From Ruminococcus sp. (GTDB taxonomy: Bacteria; Bacillota; Clostridia; Oscillospirales; Acutalibacteraceae), in NCBI GenBank assembly GCA_022510945.1, contig JAFLSK010000006.1:23688-64039 (forward strand): a DNA stretch of 40,352 nt. The letters run 5' to 3'. The notes below the pieces were generated by a model that did no database searches, was not told the DNA's origin, and worked only from the letters and a program-made list of their open reading frames with translations. Positions within the stretch are counted from its first letter, which is position 1, and every line of letters begins with the position of its first letter. Position numbers and translations under genes: made by a program. Below are positions 15,048 through 23,807 of this stretch, piece after piece.

Positions 15048-15488
15048 TTAGGAAATTGTAAACAGCGGCTGGTCGAACTCAACAACGTCGCCGTTGTTAA
15101 CGAGAACCTCAGTAATTGTGCCGCTCTCTTCGGCTGTGATTTCGTTCATAATCTTCATAGCCTCGATAATGCACACAACGTCGCCCTTATTCACCGTCTG
15201 GCCTACACTTACGAAAGCGGGCTTTTCGGGTGCGGGAGCAGCGTAGAACACACCGACCATAGGGCTCTTGATAGCCTTTGTGCTCACCGAAGGAGCCGCA
15301 GGGGCCTCAGCAGCGGGAGCAACAGGAGCAGCGGGCGCCTGAACGGGCTGGACGGTAACGTTGCTTGGTGCTTCGTAGAGTTCTCTCTCGAGGCGGATTG
15401 TGTCGTCCTCGTCAGAAATCTCGATACAGGTTAAGGAACTTTCCTCCAGAACCTTTATATATTCCTTTAATGTATTGATATCAATCAT
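15048..15488 (-). CDS. accB: Biotin carboxyl carrier protein of acetyl-CoA carboxylase
   Basis: Swinging-arm carrier for carboxybiotin. 146 residues: a short N-terminal domain (1-~45), a flexible Pro/Ala linker (~46-70, VQAPAAPVAPAAEAPAAP), and the biotinyl domain with SPMVGVFY, and AMKIMNEI carrying biotin on Lys112. It matches AccB in length and order. The gene lies between fabF (3 bases) and fabZ in the operon. The biotin ligase needed for its modification is not in the window. Confidence 0.96.
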   Translation of the reverse strand: MIDINTLKEYIKVLEESSLTCIEISDEDDTIRLERELYEAPSNVTVQPVQAPAAPVAPAAEAPAAPSVSTKAIKSPMVGVFYAAPAPEKPAFVSVGQTVNKGDVVCIIEAMKIMNEITAEESGTITEVLVNNGDVVEFDQPLFTIS

Positions 15489-15491
15489 TGT

Positions 15492-16727
15492 TTAGCCCTC
15501 CATTTTTCTGAATACGAGACAAGTGTCGTGGCCGCCGAATCCGAGGTTTGTGCTTGCGGCAACTGTAATGTCTCTGTCCTTAGTCGCGCCGAGAGTGTAG
15601 TCGAGGTCGCACTCGGGGTCAGGCTCGTCTGTGCCGATAGTCGGCGGGATTTTGCCCTCGTTTACCGCAAGGACGGAGACGATAGCCTCCACTGCGCCTG
15701 TAGCGCCAAGCATATGACCCGTCATAGATTTCGTCGAACTGATACTGATGTCGTACGCTTTCTCACCGAGAGCGGACTTAACCGCCATAGTCTCGGTCTT
15801 GTCGTTCATCGGGGTTGAGGTTCCGTGAGCGTTGAGATAAATCGTATCGTTGTCTGTGACATTGCCCTCAGCAAACGCAATCCTTATCGCCTCGGCAAGG
15901 CACTCGCCGTCGGGAGACGGAGCGGTAACATGGTGAGCGTCGCAGGTGTTGCCGTAGCCAATCATCTCGGCGTAAATTTTTGCGCCGCGCGCCTTAGCGT
16001 GCTCATACTCTTCGAGTATCATAACGCCCGCGCCCTCGCCCATTACGAAGCCGTCGCGCTTTACGTCAAACGGGATTGACGCCTTCTTCGGGTCCTCGCT
16101 CGTTGACAGAGCTTTCATATTTGAAAATCCCGCGATAGTCAGCGGATGAACAACACACTCCGCGCCGCCCGCGATTACCGCGTCAGCGTAGCCGTCCTTA
16201 ACTGCGTGGAACGCCTCGCCGATTGAGTTCGAGCCCGAGGCACACGCCGACATAGTCGAGAGGCTCGGTCCCTTAGCGTCATATTTGATAGCGACCTGTC
16301 CTGTCGCGATGTTGCCTATCATTTTCGGGATAAAGTGAGGGCTTACTTTGCGCGGGCCTTTCTCGAGCAATCCCTGAGTATTCTCAACGAAAGTATACAG
16401 ACCGCCGATACCCGCGCCGATATAAGCGCCAAGACGTTTCGGGTGCACAGTACCGACGATTCCGCTGTCCTCAACAGCCTCCTTAGCCGCCGCCAAAGCG
16501 AAGATAGTATACATATCCGTCTTCCTGACGTCGCGCTTTTCAACAACCGTAGTCGGGTCGAAGTCCTTGACCTCGCCTGCGATTTTAACGGCTAAACCGT
16601 CCGTGTCAAATTTTGTAATTTTATCTATACCGCACACGCCGTCGAGCATATTTTTCCACATAGTCGGGATATCGTTTCCGACAGGGGTGACAGCGCCGAG
16701 ACCGGTTACTACTACTCGTCTTGTCAT
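15492..16727 (-). CDS. fabF: 3-oxoacyl-ACP synthase II (FabF)
   Basis: Condenses malonyl-ACP with acyl-ACP for chain elongation. 411 residues from ATG 16727 (MTRRVVVTGLG), the normal family start; upstream in-frame codons would run into the fabG region. The thiolase fold has the Cys162 nucleophile in TMSACASGS, the first His in NAHGTSTPMND and the second in TGHMLGATGA. The ribosome site is weak (GGAAA), suggesting coupling to fabG, which ends about 30 bases upstream. FabH, which would start chains, is not in the cluster. Confidence 0.96.
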   Translation of the reverse strand: MTRRVVVTGLGAVTPVGNDIPTMWKNMLDGVCGIDKITKFDTDGLAVKIAGEVKDFDPTTVVEKRDVRKTDMYTIFALAAAKEAVEDSGIVGTVHPKRLGAYIGAGIGGLYTFVENTQGLLEKGPRKVSPHFIPKMIGNIATGQVAIKYDAKGPSLSTMSACASGSNSIGEAFHAVKDGYADAVIAGGAECVVHPLTIAGFSNMKALSTSEDPKKASIPFDVKRDGFVMGEGAGVMILEEYEHAKARGAKIYAEMIGYGNTCDAHHVTAPSPDGECLAEAIRIAFAEGNVTDNDTIYLNAHGTSTPMNDKTETMAVKSALGEKAYDISISSTKSMTGHMLGATGAVEAIVSVLAVNEGKIPPTIGTDEPDPECDLDYTLGATKDRDITVAASTNLGFGGHDTCLVFRKMEG

Positions 16728-16758
16728 ACAGTTTCCATAGCCTTTCTTTAATACATTA

Positions 16759-17502
16759 TTACATTGCGATACCGCCGTCAACGCGGATAACCTCGCCCGT
16801 CACATAGGACGCGTAGTCGCTGCACAAGAACGCAATAACGTTAGCAACGTCCTCGGGTACGCCGCGGCGTTTCATCGGAATAGAAGCGGCGATTTCGTCC
16901 TTAACCTTGTCTGACAGAGCCTGAGTCATAGCCGTGTCGATATAACCGGGAGCAACAGCATTTACGGTAACTCCGCGAGCGGCAAGTTCCTTGGCTACTG
17001 CCTTAGTCATACCGATAACGCCCGCCTTGGAAGCGCAGTAGTTAGCCTGACCCGCATTTCCGTTGATTCCGACGATTGAGGCGAGATTTACGATTCTTCC
17101 GCTGCGCTGGCGCATAAACGGCTTGTAAACGTGCTTTGTCATATTGTAAACACCCTTGAGGTTGACGTTGATAACAGCGTCAAAGTCACTCTCGGGCATA
17201 TTGAGCATAAGCTTGTCGCGAGTGATACCTGCGTTGTTGACGAGAATGTCAATCTTGCCGTACTCTGCAATTATTTCGCCTATAACGCTTTCGCCCTGTG
17301 CGAAATTGCTGACATCGCAGTCGTAGGCGTTCACCTTAACGCCGAGCGCCTTGACGGCCTCTATAGCGCCGTTCTTGTCGTCCTCTGAGCCGATTCCGAC
17401 GAGGGCGATGTCTGCGCCGAGAGACGCAAGTTTTTCGGCAACCGCTCTGCCGATGCCGCTGTAGCCGCCGGTGATAACCGCGGTTTTCCCCTTGAAGTTC
17501 AT
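16759..17502 (-). CDS. fabG: 3-oxoacyl-ACP reductase FabG
   Basis: NADPH-dependent reduction of 3-oxoacyl-ACP. 247 residues, a classical short-chain dehydrogenase: TGGYSGIGRAVAEKLA (cofactor loop), NNAGITRDKL, the catalytic Ser in VNLASIVG, YCASK (Tyr and Lys), and a C-terminal YVTGEVIRVDGGIAM typical of FabG. It lies between fabD (24 bases) and fabF in the operon. Confidence 0.95.
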   Translation of the reverse strand: MNFKGKTAVITGGYSGIGRAVAEKLASLGADIALVGIGSEDDKNGAIEAVKALGVKVNAYDCDVSNFAQGESVIGEIIAEYGKIDILVNNAGITRDKLMLNMPESDFDAVINVNLKGVYNMTKHVYKPFMRQRSGRIVNLASIVGINGNAGQANYCASKAGVIGMTKAVAKELAARGVTVNAVAPGYIDTAMTQALSDKVKDEIAASIPMKRRGVPEDVANVIAFLCSDYASYVTGEVIRVDGGIAM

Positions 17503-17526
17503 ATGTAAATCTCCCTTCTTATCAAA

Positions 17527-18432
17527 TCAAATATCAGATAAAGCCTCGAGGTCGGAAAGATTCTCGACCTTTACTGCTTTAATATTTTTGTCGATTCTGC
17601 CGATTAAGCCCGTGAGCGTTTTTCCAACGCCTACTTCGATAATCGTGTCGACTCCGTCGGCGGCCATGTTCTCGACGATAGTCTGCCAGCGTACGGGATT
17701 TTCGACCTGAGCCTTTACGAGAGCCTTGTAGTCGCCCTCATAGGGCTTTGCGGCGAAGTTCGAGTAAATCGGAAGCTGTGGGTCGCTGAAATCCACGCCT
17801 CCCATATACTCCATAAGTCCGTCCGCCGCGTCCGCCATAAACGGAGAGTGAAACGCGCCGCTTACCGCAAGGCGCTTAGCCCTGCCCTTAACAGCGGAGA
17901 ACGCCTCAATAAGCGCGTCGACGTTTTCTTCCTTAGTTGCAACGACGGTCTGCGCAGGGCTGTTGTAGTTTACGGGGTATGTATCGTCAAACTGAGCGCA
18001 GATTTCCTCAATCTGCTCAGCCGAAAGCTTAAGCACCGCGAGCATCGCTCCGGGGTTAGCCTTAGCCGCCTTATCCATAAGCTCGCCGCGCTTGCACACG
18101 AGCCTGAACGCCTCCTCGTCGCTGAGCATTTCGCTGAATGCCAAAGCGGCGATTTCGCCGAGTGAAAAGCCCGCAACGCAGTCGACCTTTATTCCCTTTT
18201 CTGCTACGGCTCTCGCCGCGGCGAGGTCAGCTGTAAATACGCAGGGCTGAGTGTTCACCGTAACGGAGAGTTCCTCTGCGCTTCCCTCAAAGCACTGAGA
18301 GGATGTACCCGGACGTACGCTGTCCGCCATATCGAACACGGCCTTTGCGGCCGCTGAGTTCTCGTACAGTTCCTTGCCCATACCTGTGTACTGGGCACCC
18401 TGTCCCGAGAAAACTAACGCTATTTTACCCAT
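17527..18432 (-). CDS. fabD: Malonyl-CoA:ACP transacylase FabD
   Basis: Moves malonyl groups from CoA to ACP. 301 residues: VFSGQGAQYTGMGKELY at the start, nucleophile Ser90 in VAGFSLGEIAAL, the Arg in CKRGELM, the catalytic His in VSGAFHSPFM, and GVGKTLTGL near the end. The elbow reads GFSLG rather than the more common GHSLG; variation at that position exists in the family. It overlaps fabK by 13 bases. Confidence 0.95.
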   Translation of the reverse strand: MGKIALVFSGQGAQYTGMGKELYENSAAAKAVFDMADSVRPGTSSQCFEGSAEELSVTVNTQPCVFTADLAAARAVAEKGIKVDCVAGFSLGEIAALAFSEMLSDEEAFRLVCKRGELMDKAAKANPGAMLAVLKLSAEQIEEICAQFDDTYPVNYNSPAQTVVATKEENVDALIEAFSAVKGRAKRLAVSGAFHSPFMADAADGLMEYMGGVDFSDPQLPIYSNFAAKPYEGDYKALVKAQVENPVRWQTIVENMAADGVDTIIEVGVGKTLTGLIGRIDKNIKAVKVENLSDLEALSDI

Positions 18433-19370
18433 TTATTCGCACCGCCTAAAACTTGCTCTGCCTTTGTGAAGAGGTCGAGGATGATGTCCCTCGCGGGCTC
18501 TTCCTTAGTTACCATTGAAGCAACCTGACCTGCGAGCACGCAGCCGTTCTTTACGTCGCCTTCTCTGGCGGCGAGTCTGAGCACGCCCGCGCCCTTAGCC
18601 TCTAATTCATCATCGGAGTAGTTCGTTGAATCGTACTCCATCTTGGTATACTCGCGGGTGTAGCTGCTCTTGATGCAGCGCACGGGGTGACCGAGGCGCT
18701 TACCCGTCACGACCGTATCTATATCCTTAGCCTTTAAAATTTTGTCCTTATATTCCTGAGCGATTGTACACTCCTCGGCAACAAGGAATCGTGTGCCGAC
18801 CTGAACGCCAACTGCGCCGAGCATAAAGCACGCCGCAACCTGACGACCGTCAGCGATACCGCCCGCCGCGATTACAGGAATGTTTACAGCATCAACAACC
18901 TGAGGAACGAGAGCCATAGTCGTAAGGTCGCCAACGTGACCGCCGCTTTCGCCGCCCTCTGCGATTAGCGCAAACGCGCCTAACTTCTCCATTCTCTTAG
19001 CGAGAGCCGTGGAGGGAACTACGGGGATAACCTTGATTCCGGCTTCTATCCACTTGTCCATATATTTCCCGGGGTTTCCGGCACCCGTGGTAACGACCTT
19101 GACGCCTTCCTCGACAACAACGTCCGCAACCTCGTCCGCAAACGGGCTCATAAGCATAATGTTAACGCCGAACGGCTTGTCGGTGAGTTCCTTGCACTTT
19201 TTAATCTCTGCCCGAAGCTGCTCGCCGTTCGAGTTCATAGCTGCGATAAGTCCGAGACCGCCTGCGTTGCTGACGCCTGCTGCGAGAGACGCGTCGGCTA
19301 CCCAAGCCATACCGCCCTGAAAAATCGGATACTCGATACCGAGCTGTTCGTTAATAATCGTTGAAATCAT
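18420..19370 (-). CDS. fabK: Enoyl-ACP reductase II (FabK, FMN-dependent)
   Basis: Final reduction step of each elongation cycle; the FMN-dependent, triclosan-insensitive alternative to FabI. 316 residues, 2-nitropropane-dioxygenase-like TIM barrel: YPIFQGGMAWVADASLAAGV, NAGGLGLIAA, PFGVNIMLMSP, AEGGESGGHVG, VPVIAAGGIADGRQVAA and GVQVGTRFLVAEEC (FMN and phosphate binding). First gene of the fatty acid operon, ATG six bases after AAAGGAAG, with a promoter about 90-120 bases upstream. No fabI was seen, so this is probably the only enoyl reductase of the cluster. Confidence 0.95.
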   Translation of the reverse strand: MISTIINEQLGIEYPIFQGGMAWVADASLAAGVSNAGGLGLIAAMNSNGEQLRAEIKKCKELTDKPFGVNIMLMSPFADEVADVVVEEGVKVVTTGAGNPGKYMDKWIEAGIKVIPVVPSTALAKRMEKLGAFALIAEGGESGGHVGDLTTMALVPQVVDAVNIPVIAAGGIADGRQVAACFMLGAVGVQVGTRFLVAEECTIAQEYKDKILKAKDIDTVVTGKRLGHPVRCIKSSYTREYTKMEYDSTNYSDDELEAKGAGVLRLAAREGDVKNGCVLAGQVASMVTKEEPARDIILDLFTKAEQVLGGANKWVK

Positions 19371-19459
19371 ATGTATCTTCCTTTTTTAAATTCCAATATG
19401 TACCGTATGCGCAAATACAAATAGCTATAGTTGCACATACTAATCTACTATACTGTATA

Positions 19460-19489
19460 ATTTTACTATATTGCACGGACAAATGTCAA
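19460..19489 (-). promoter_or_regulatory. Promoter of the fatty acid operon
   Basis: TTGACA (19489-19484), 18-base spacer, TAAAAT (19465-19460). Two TATAGTA direct repeats 18 bases apart lie over the -10 and just after it and could bind a repressor; a full FapR or FabT site was not recognised. Confidence 0.6.
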
Positions 19490-19562
19490 TGGCAAATCGC
19501 CACAAAAGAAACCTCTAATTCATTTTTTTATGGTCATATTCCCGAGTTTGTGCACACAAAAT

Positions 19563-19898
19563 TCAACTGCACAAATCCTCTAAAATAGTGCGAACCTCTC
19601 GCTCGCTGCGCGCGGCAATTCCCTTTTTCAGCTGCTTTCTGTCGGACTTCGGAAGAACGGAAACGAGCGTGTCGGTTTTCGTCACTAACTCGCCCGTGCG
19701 ATTATCTTCGACGGCTACCCTTCCATCGCTTATCTTCACAATATACAGCGTCTCGGGCGTTTCGTCCGCGAGCGACTGCTGAGTCGCGCTCATCTGCACG
19801 ACAGAGGAATCCGAAACTCTCTCGGGCCTGTCTAAAAAGATTGAAACCGCGAAAAACACATATACGATAATACCTGTAAAAAGGATAAGTTTTTTCAT
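19563..19898 (-). CDS. Small membrane-anchored protein with BofC-like C-terminal domain
   Basis: 111 residues from ATG 19898, eight bases after GAGGTG. An N-terminal hydrophobic segment (LILFTGIIVYVFFAVSIFL) is followed by a spacer and then YIVKISDGRVAVEDNRTGEL and SVLPKSDRKQLKKGI, a pattern like the C-terminal domain of BofC, the forespore protein that restrains SpoIVB in Bacillus. Stand-alone short versions are common in Clostridia near sporulation or wall genes; their job is not settled. Divergent from the penicillin-binding protein gene. A longer upstream frame overlaps that gene and is not used. Confidence 0.65.
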   Translation of the reverse strand: MKKLILFTGIIVYVFFAVSIFLDRPERVSDSSVVQMSATQQSLADETPETLYIVKISDGRVAVEDNRTGELVTKTDTLVSVLPKSDRKQLKKGIAARSEREVRTILEDLCS

Positions 19899-20000
19899 TT
19901 TTATACACCTCGGGATTAGTGTTTGAAAAAGTTTCTGAATTATACTTTCAAAATCATTTTCTCCGCTCCTCTTCCCTTCGTCTGAGAGCGTAAACAGCAC

Positions 20001-20029
20001 TTGCATTTCGTGTCTTTTTATGGTAGAAT
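20001..20029 (+). promoter_or_regulatory. Promoter of the penicillin-binding protein gene
   Basis: TTGCAT (20001-20006), 17-base spacer, TAGAAT (20024-20029), about 45 bases before the ATG at 20080. Confidence 0.6.
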
Positions 20030-20079
20030 ACTTTAGAATAGGTGCATTATACGCACTTTCTGTTAAAGGAGTTTTTCCT

Positions 20080-22434
20080 ATGCGTGAAACAGACATAAGT
20101 AAATTTACCGTGCCGGATATAACCGAAAAAGCCACGGAAAGCGGTGCCAAAAGGGTGCTTAAGGCTCTCGGGCGCGTAATCTTTACCGTTTTTATGGTGT
20201 GCGTTTTCACTGGTGTTATCGTGGGAATCTCGCTGTCCGTATACATCGCGGGAATCGCAGGTGAGGACACCGGCATTAACCTCAAGGCTAAGATGCTGAA
20301 TCAGACGAGCTTTATCTACGTCAAAAACGACTCGGGAAAATTCAAGAAATATCAGTCCCTCTACTCCAGCGAAAACCGCGTGTGGGTTGACTTCAAGGAT
20401 ATTCCGGACTATATGAAGAACTCGGTTATCGCTATTGAAGACAAGCGTTTCGAGGAGCACCACGGCGTTGACTGGACGCGTACGGCGGGCGCTATCCTCA
20501 ACCTCTCGAGCGGCAAGGCAAGCTACGGCGGCTCGACGCTTACGCAGCAGCTCATCAAGAACATCTCCGACGACAACGAGGTGTCGCTCAATCGTAAAAT
20601 CAGAGAAATCGTAAAGGCTTTAAAGCTTGAAACAGAATACACAAAGGACGAAATCTTAGAGGCGTACTTAAACGTCGTAAACTTCGGCAACAACTGTCAG
20701 GGAGTTCAGGCGGCGGCGCAGCTCTACTTCGGAAAGAATATCGAAAAATGCTCGCTCGCACAGTGCGCTGCTATCGCGGGTATCACTCAGAACCCGAGCA
20801 GGTACAACCCGCTCATATACCCCGAGGAAAACGAAACAAGGCGCAAAATTGTGCTCAGCGAAATGCTCGGCCAGGGCAAGATAACGGAAGCTGAGTACAA
20901 CGAGGCTATGGAAGAGTCCGCGAATATGAAATTTGTGGGCTTTAAGAACAGCAACAAAGCGACGAAATCAAGAAAAATACAGAACTACTATATGGACGCG
21001 TTGCAGCGCGACCTCCAAAACGACCTCGCTCTCTACTACAACATCAGTCCTAAGGCTGCATCCGAAATGCTTTTTACAGAGGGACTGAAGATTTACTCGG
21101 CTATGGACCTCGACACACAGGAATACCTCGAGAAAGCGGCGAGAAATATAAACACAGCCTACGACTCGGGACTTCAGTGTGCGGCAACTATGGTCGATAT
21201 GAACGGCGCAATTATAGCGACAACAGGCTCCTCGCAGGAAAAGACGGGTAACCTCGTACTTGACCGTGCCACAGCCTCCGTGCTCCAGCCGGGCTCCTCA
21301 ATCAAGCCGGTCGTGGTTTACCCATACGCTATCGAAACAGGCAAGCTCTACTACAGCTCGGTTGTAAAGGACAAGCCTATCGACAAATATTATGCCGACG
21401 GTACTCCCGGACCTAAAAACTGGTATAAGGGCTACAAGGGAAATATGCTCCTGCCTGACGCTATCGAGTGGTCGGCGAACGCTACGGCCGCTCAGGTAAT
21501 CAATATGATTTACCCCGAAAACGCTTACACTCAGGTTGTAACTCTACAGGGCTTTGAACACCTTGCCGACGAGGACAAGGTAAACGCCGGCGGACTTTCA
21601 ATCGGTGGTCTCAAGGGCGGCGTAACGGTGCGTGAAATGGCGGCTACCTTCACATATATGGGTAACGGCGGCAAGTACTACAAGCCCTACACATACTACT
21701 ACGTTACCGACGCGGACGACAACATCATCATCGACAACCGCGACACAATTCCGAAGGAGAGCTACTCCCCCGAAACCGCCTACATTATGAACAGACTTCT
21801 CCACTACAACATCACTTACTCGGCTCACACCAACGCGGCTTACGCCCGCGTGGACGGCTGGGATATTGTAGGCAAAACAGGTACAACCGACCGAGACAGA
21901 GACTCGTGGTTCTGCGGACTCAGTCCGTACGCGTCTCTCGCTATATGGACGGGCTTTGACCAGCCAAAGACGATTACCCCGACGGGTCAGCGCAACGCGA
22001 CCACACTGTTCAGCGACGTTATGGGTCACTATCTACAGGGCAAGAAGCACAAGGAATTCAAGATGCCCGCGTCAATCGTACAGGCTAACTACAGTCCCGG
22101 CAACGGTCACGTTTACAACATCGGCTCACCGACCGAGGGCAAATACGTCGGCTATTACACCGAGGATAATATTCCTTCGCAGGGCTACGGCGGCGAATAT
22201 GTAGACGATTATATTTCACCCACAAGTACCGCCACAGGCTCAACCTCAGATACGGGCGATTCGACATCAACAAATACGGAGAATACAAAACCTGTAGAAA
22301 CTGTTAACGAAACCGCGGTGCAGGGAACCGAACGCGAAAACGCCGTCGATAATACAGAGCCCGCACCGACTCCGGAGCCCGCGGCGACGAGTGCGGAGCC
22401 CGAGCCGAGCAACAACGAAGGCGGCGAGGATTGA
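20080..22434 (+). CDS. Class A penicillin-binding protein (glycosyltransferase/transpeptidase, PBP1A-like)
   Basis: Builds and cross-links peptidoglycan outside the membrane. 784 residues from ATG 20080, eight bases after AAAGGAG. One membrane anchor at ~33-58; GT51 domain (~95-270) with catalytic Glu120 in VIAIEDKRFEEHHGVDW, GGSTLTQQLIKN, RKIREIVKALKLE and LNVVNFGNNCQGVQAAA. Transpeptidase domain (~365-690): Ser406 in PGSSIKP, SAN in WSANATAAQ, and KTGTTD. The tail (~715-784) is disordered, rich in Thr, Ser, Glu and Pro, and differs in composition from the rest, as in many Firmicute PBP1 proteins. Readable as ponA/pbpF-like; which paralogue is unclear. Confidence 0.95.
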   Translation: MRETDISKFTVPDITEKATESGAKRVLKALGRVIFTVFMVCVFTGVIVGISLSVYIAGIAGEDTGINLKAKMLNQTSFIYVKNDSGKFKKYQSLYSSENRVWVDFKDIPDYMKNSVIAIEDKRFEEHHGVDWTRTAGAILNLSSGKASYGGSTLTQQLIKNISDDNEVSLNRKIREIVKALKLETEYTKDEILEAYLNVVNFGNNCQGVQAAAQLYFGKNIEKCSLAQCAAIAGITQNPSRYNPLIYPEENETRRKIVLSEMLGQGKITEAEYNEAMEESANMKFVGFKNSNKATKSRKIQNYYMDALQRDLQNDLALYYNISPKAASEMLFTEGLKIYSAMDLDTQEYLEKAARNINTAYDSGLQCAATMVDMNGAIIATTGSSQEKTGNLVLDRATASVLQPGSSIKPVVVYPYAIETGKLYYSSVVKDKPIDKYYADGTPGPKNWYKGYKGNMLLPDAIEWSANATAAQVINMIYPENAYTQVVTLQGFEHLADEDKVNAGGLSIGGLKGGVTVREMAATFTYMGNGGKYYKPYTYYYVTDADDNIIIDNRDTIPKESYSPETAYIMNRLLHYNITYSAHTNAAYARVDGWDIVGKTGTTDRDRDSWFCGLSPYASLAIWTGFDQPKTITPTGQRNATTLFSDVMGHYLQGKKHKEFKMPASIVQANYSPGNGHVYNIGSPTEGKYVGYYTEDNIPSQGYGGEYVDDYISPTSTATGSTSDTGDSTSTNTENTKPVETVNETAVQGTERENAVDNTEPAPTPEPAATSAEPEPSNNEGGED

Positions 22435-22493
22435 TAAGCGCTCAACCGCACATCAAGATATTATGACGTAAAATTTCCGAAAGGATTGATTAG

Positions 22494-23738
22494 ATGATAG
22501 AAATAGCAATAATGGGACACGGAGTGGTAGGCTCGGGTGTTGCCGGAATAATCACAACGCATAAAAAGAAGCTTTTCGCAAGCATCGGCGAAGAAATACA
22601 CATCAAGCACATTCTCGACCTCAGAGAGTTCCCCGACTCTCCTCTTGCCGACAGATTCACGAAGGACTTCGAGGACATCATTAACGACGTCGAGGTCAGG
22701 GTTGTAGCCGAGGTTATGGGCGGAATCAATCCCGCCTACGACTACACGAAAAGGCTCCTAAAGGCAGGCAAAAGCGTAGTAACCTCCAACAAGGAGCTTG
22801 TCGCCGCAAAGGGCGCGGAGCTCCTCCAGATTGCAAAGGAAAACAACGCAAACTTCCTCTTCGAGGCTTCCGTAGGCGGCGGTATTCCGATTATCCGTCC
22901 CTTAAGCCAGTGTCTCGTTGCAAACGAGGTCAAGGAAATCGCCGGTATCCTCAACGGTACTACAAACTTTATTCTCACCAAAATGTTCGACGAGGGTATG
23001 GACTTTGATTCAGCTCTCAAGCTTGCTCAGGATTTGGGCTTTGCGGAGAGAAATCCGGCTGCTGACGTTGAGGGTCACGATGCGTGCCGCAAGATTTGCA
23101 TTTTAGCGTCGCTCGCGTTCGGCAAGCACGTTTATCCCGACAACATACATACCGAGGGTATCACAGAAATTACCCTCGCAGACGTCAAGTACGCCGCCTC
23201 TATGGACAGCGTAATCAAGCTTATCGGCGACGTTAAGTTGCTTGACGGCGGCAAGATGGATATTTTCGTTGCTCCTATGCTCATAAGCAAAAAGAGCCAG
23301 CTTGCGAATATCGACAACGAGTTCAACGGAATTATGGTTCGCGGCGACTGCACCGGCGACGTGGTATTCTACGGCAAGGGCGCGGGCTCGATGCCGACGG
23401 CATCCGCCGTTGTTGCTGACATTGTTGACTGTTGCAAGCACCTCAAGGCGAGAAAATATCTCTTCTGGGCTGATAGCACCAACGATAACATCATCTCGTA
23501 TAATGAATCGAAGACAGCTGTTTATCTGCGCCTTAGCACTACGGACCGCGAGACTGCCCTTGCTAAGGTAAAAGAGTTTTTCGGCGACGTTCAGGTTCTC
23601 TCAATCGAAAACGAGGCTGAAAATGAGCTTGCAGTTATCACCCCTGTTCTCTCTGTCGAGCAAATCACAACCGCTCTTTCAGAACTCGAAAAGGACGGCA
23701 TAACGGCTCTCTCAAATATCCGTATCGGAGATTTATAA
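22494..23738 (+). CDS. hom: Homoserine dehydrogenase
   Basis: NAD(P)H-dependent reduction of aspartate semialdehyde to homoserine, the branch to threonine and methionine. 414 residues: Rossmann start IAIMGHGVVGSGVAGII, then SVVTSNKELVA, VGGGIPIIRPL, EIAGILNGTTNFILTKM and DVEGHDACRKICILA (catalytic domain), and a C-terminal ACT domain (~345-414) for threonine feedback. ATG follows AAAGGA by eight bases. It lies 59 bases after the penicillin-binding protein and 69 bases before aspartate kinase, with no terminator between, so it may share transcription with lysC. Confidence 0.95.
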   Translation: MIEIAIMGHGVVGSGVAGIITTHKKKLFASIGEEIHIKHILDLREFPDSPLADRFTKDFEDIINDVEVRVVAEVMGGINPAYDYTKRLLKAGKSVVTSNKELVAAKGAELLQIAKENNANFLFEASVGGGIPIIRPLSQCLVANEVKEIAGILNGTTNFILTKMFDEGMDFDSALKLAQDLGFAERNPAADVEGHDACRKICILASLAFGKHVYPDNIHTEGITEITLADVKYAASMDSVIKLIGDVKLLDGGKMDIFVAPMLISKKSQLANIDNEFNGIMVRGDCTGDVVFYGKGAGSMPTASAVVADIVDCCKHLKARKYLFWADSTNDNIISYNESKTAVYLRLSTTDRETALAKVKEFFGDVQVLSIENEAENELAVITPVLSVEQITTALSELEKDGITALSNIRIGDL

Positions 23739-23807
23739 TCCACAAGCAATAAACTTAATATAATAAATTGAGACAATCGTACTCAATTAAGAAGAAGGAG
23801 TAATCAA

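Noticed and set aside
19899..20285. Long N-terminal extension of the BofC-like protein
   Set aside because: It overlaps the promoter and first codons of the divergent penicillin-binding protein gene; ATG 19898 has the proper ribosome site.
23766..23788. Attenuator hairpin before lysC
   Set aside because: AATTGAG/CTCAATT is a weak 7-bp AT-rich stem with no T tract; no lysine riboswitch features around it.
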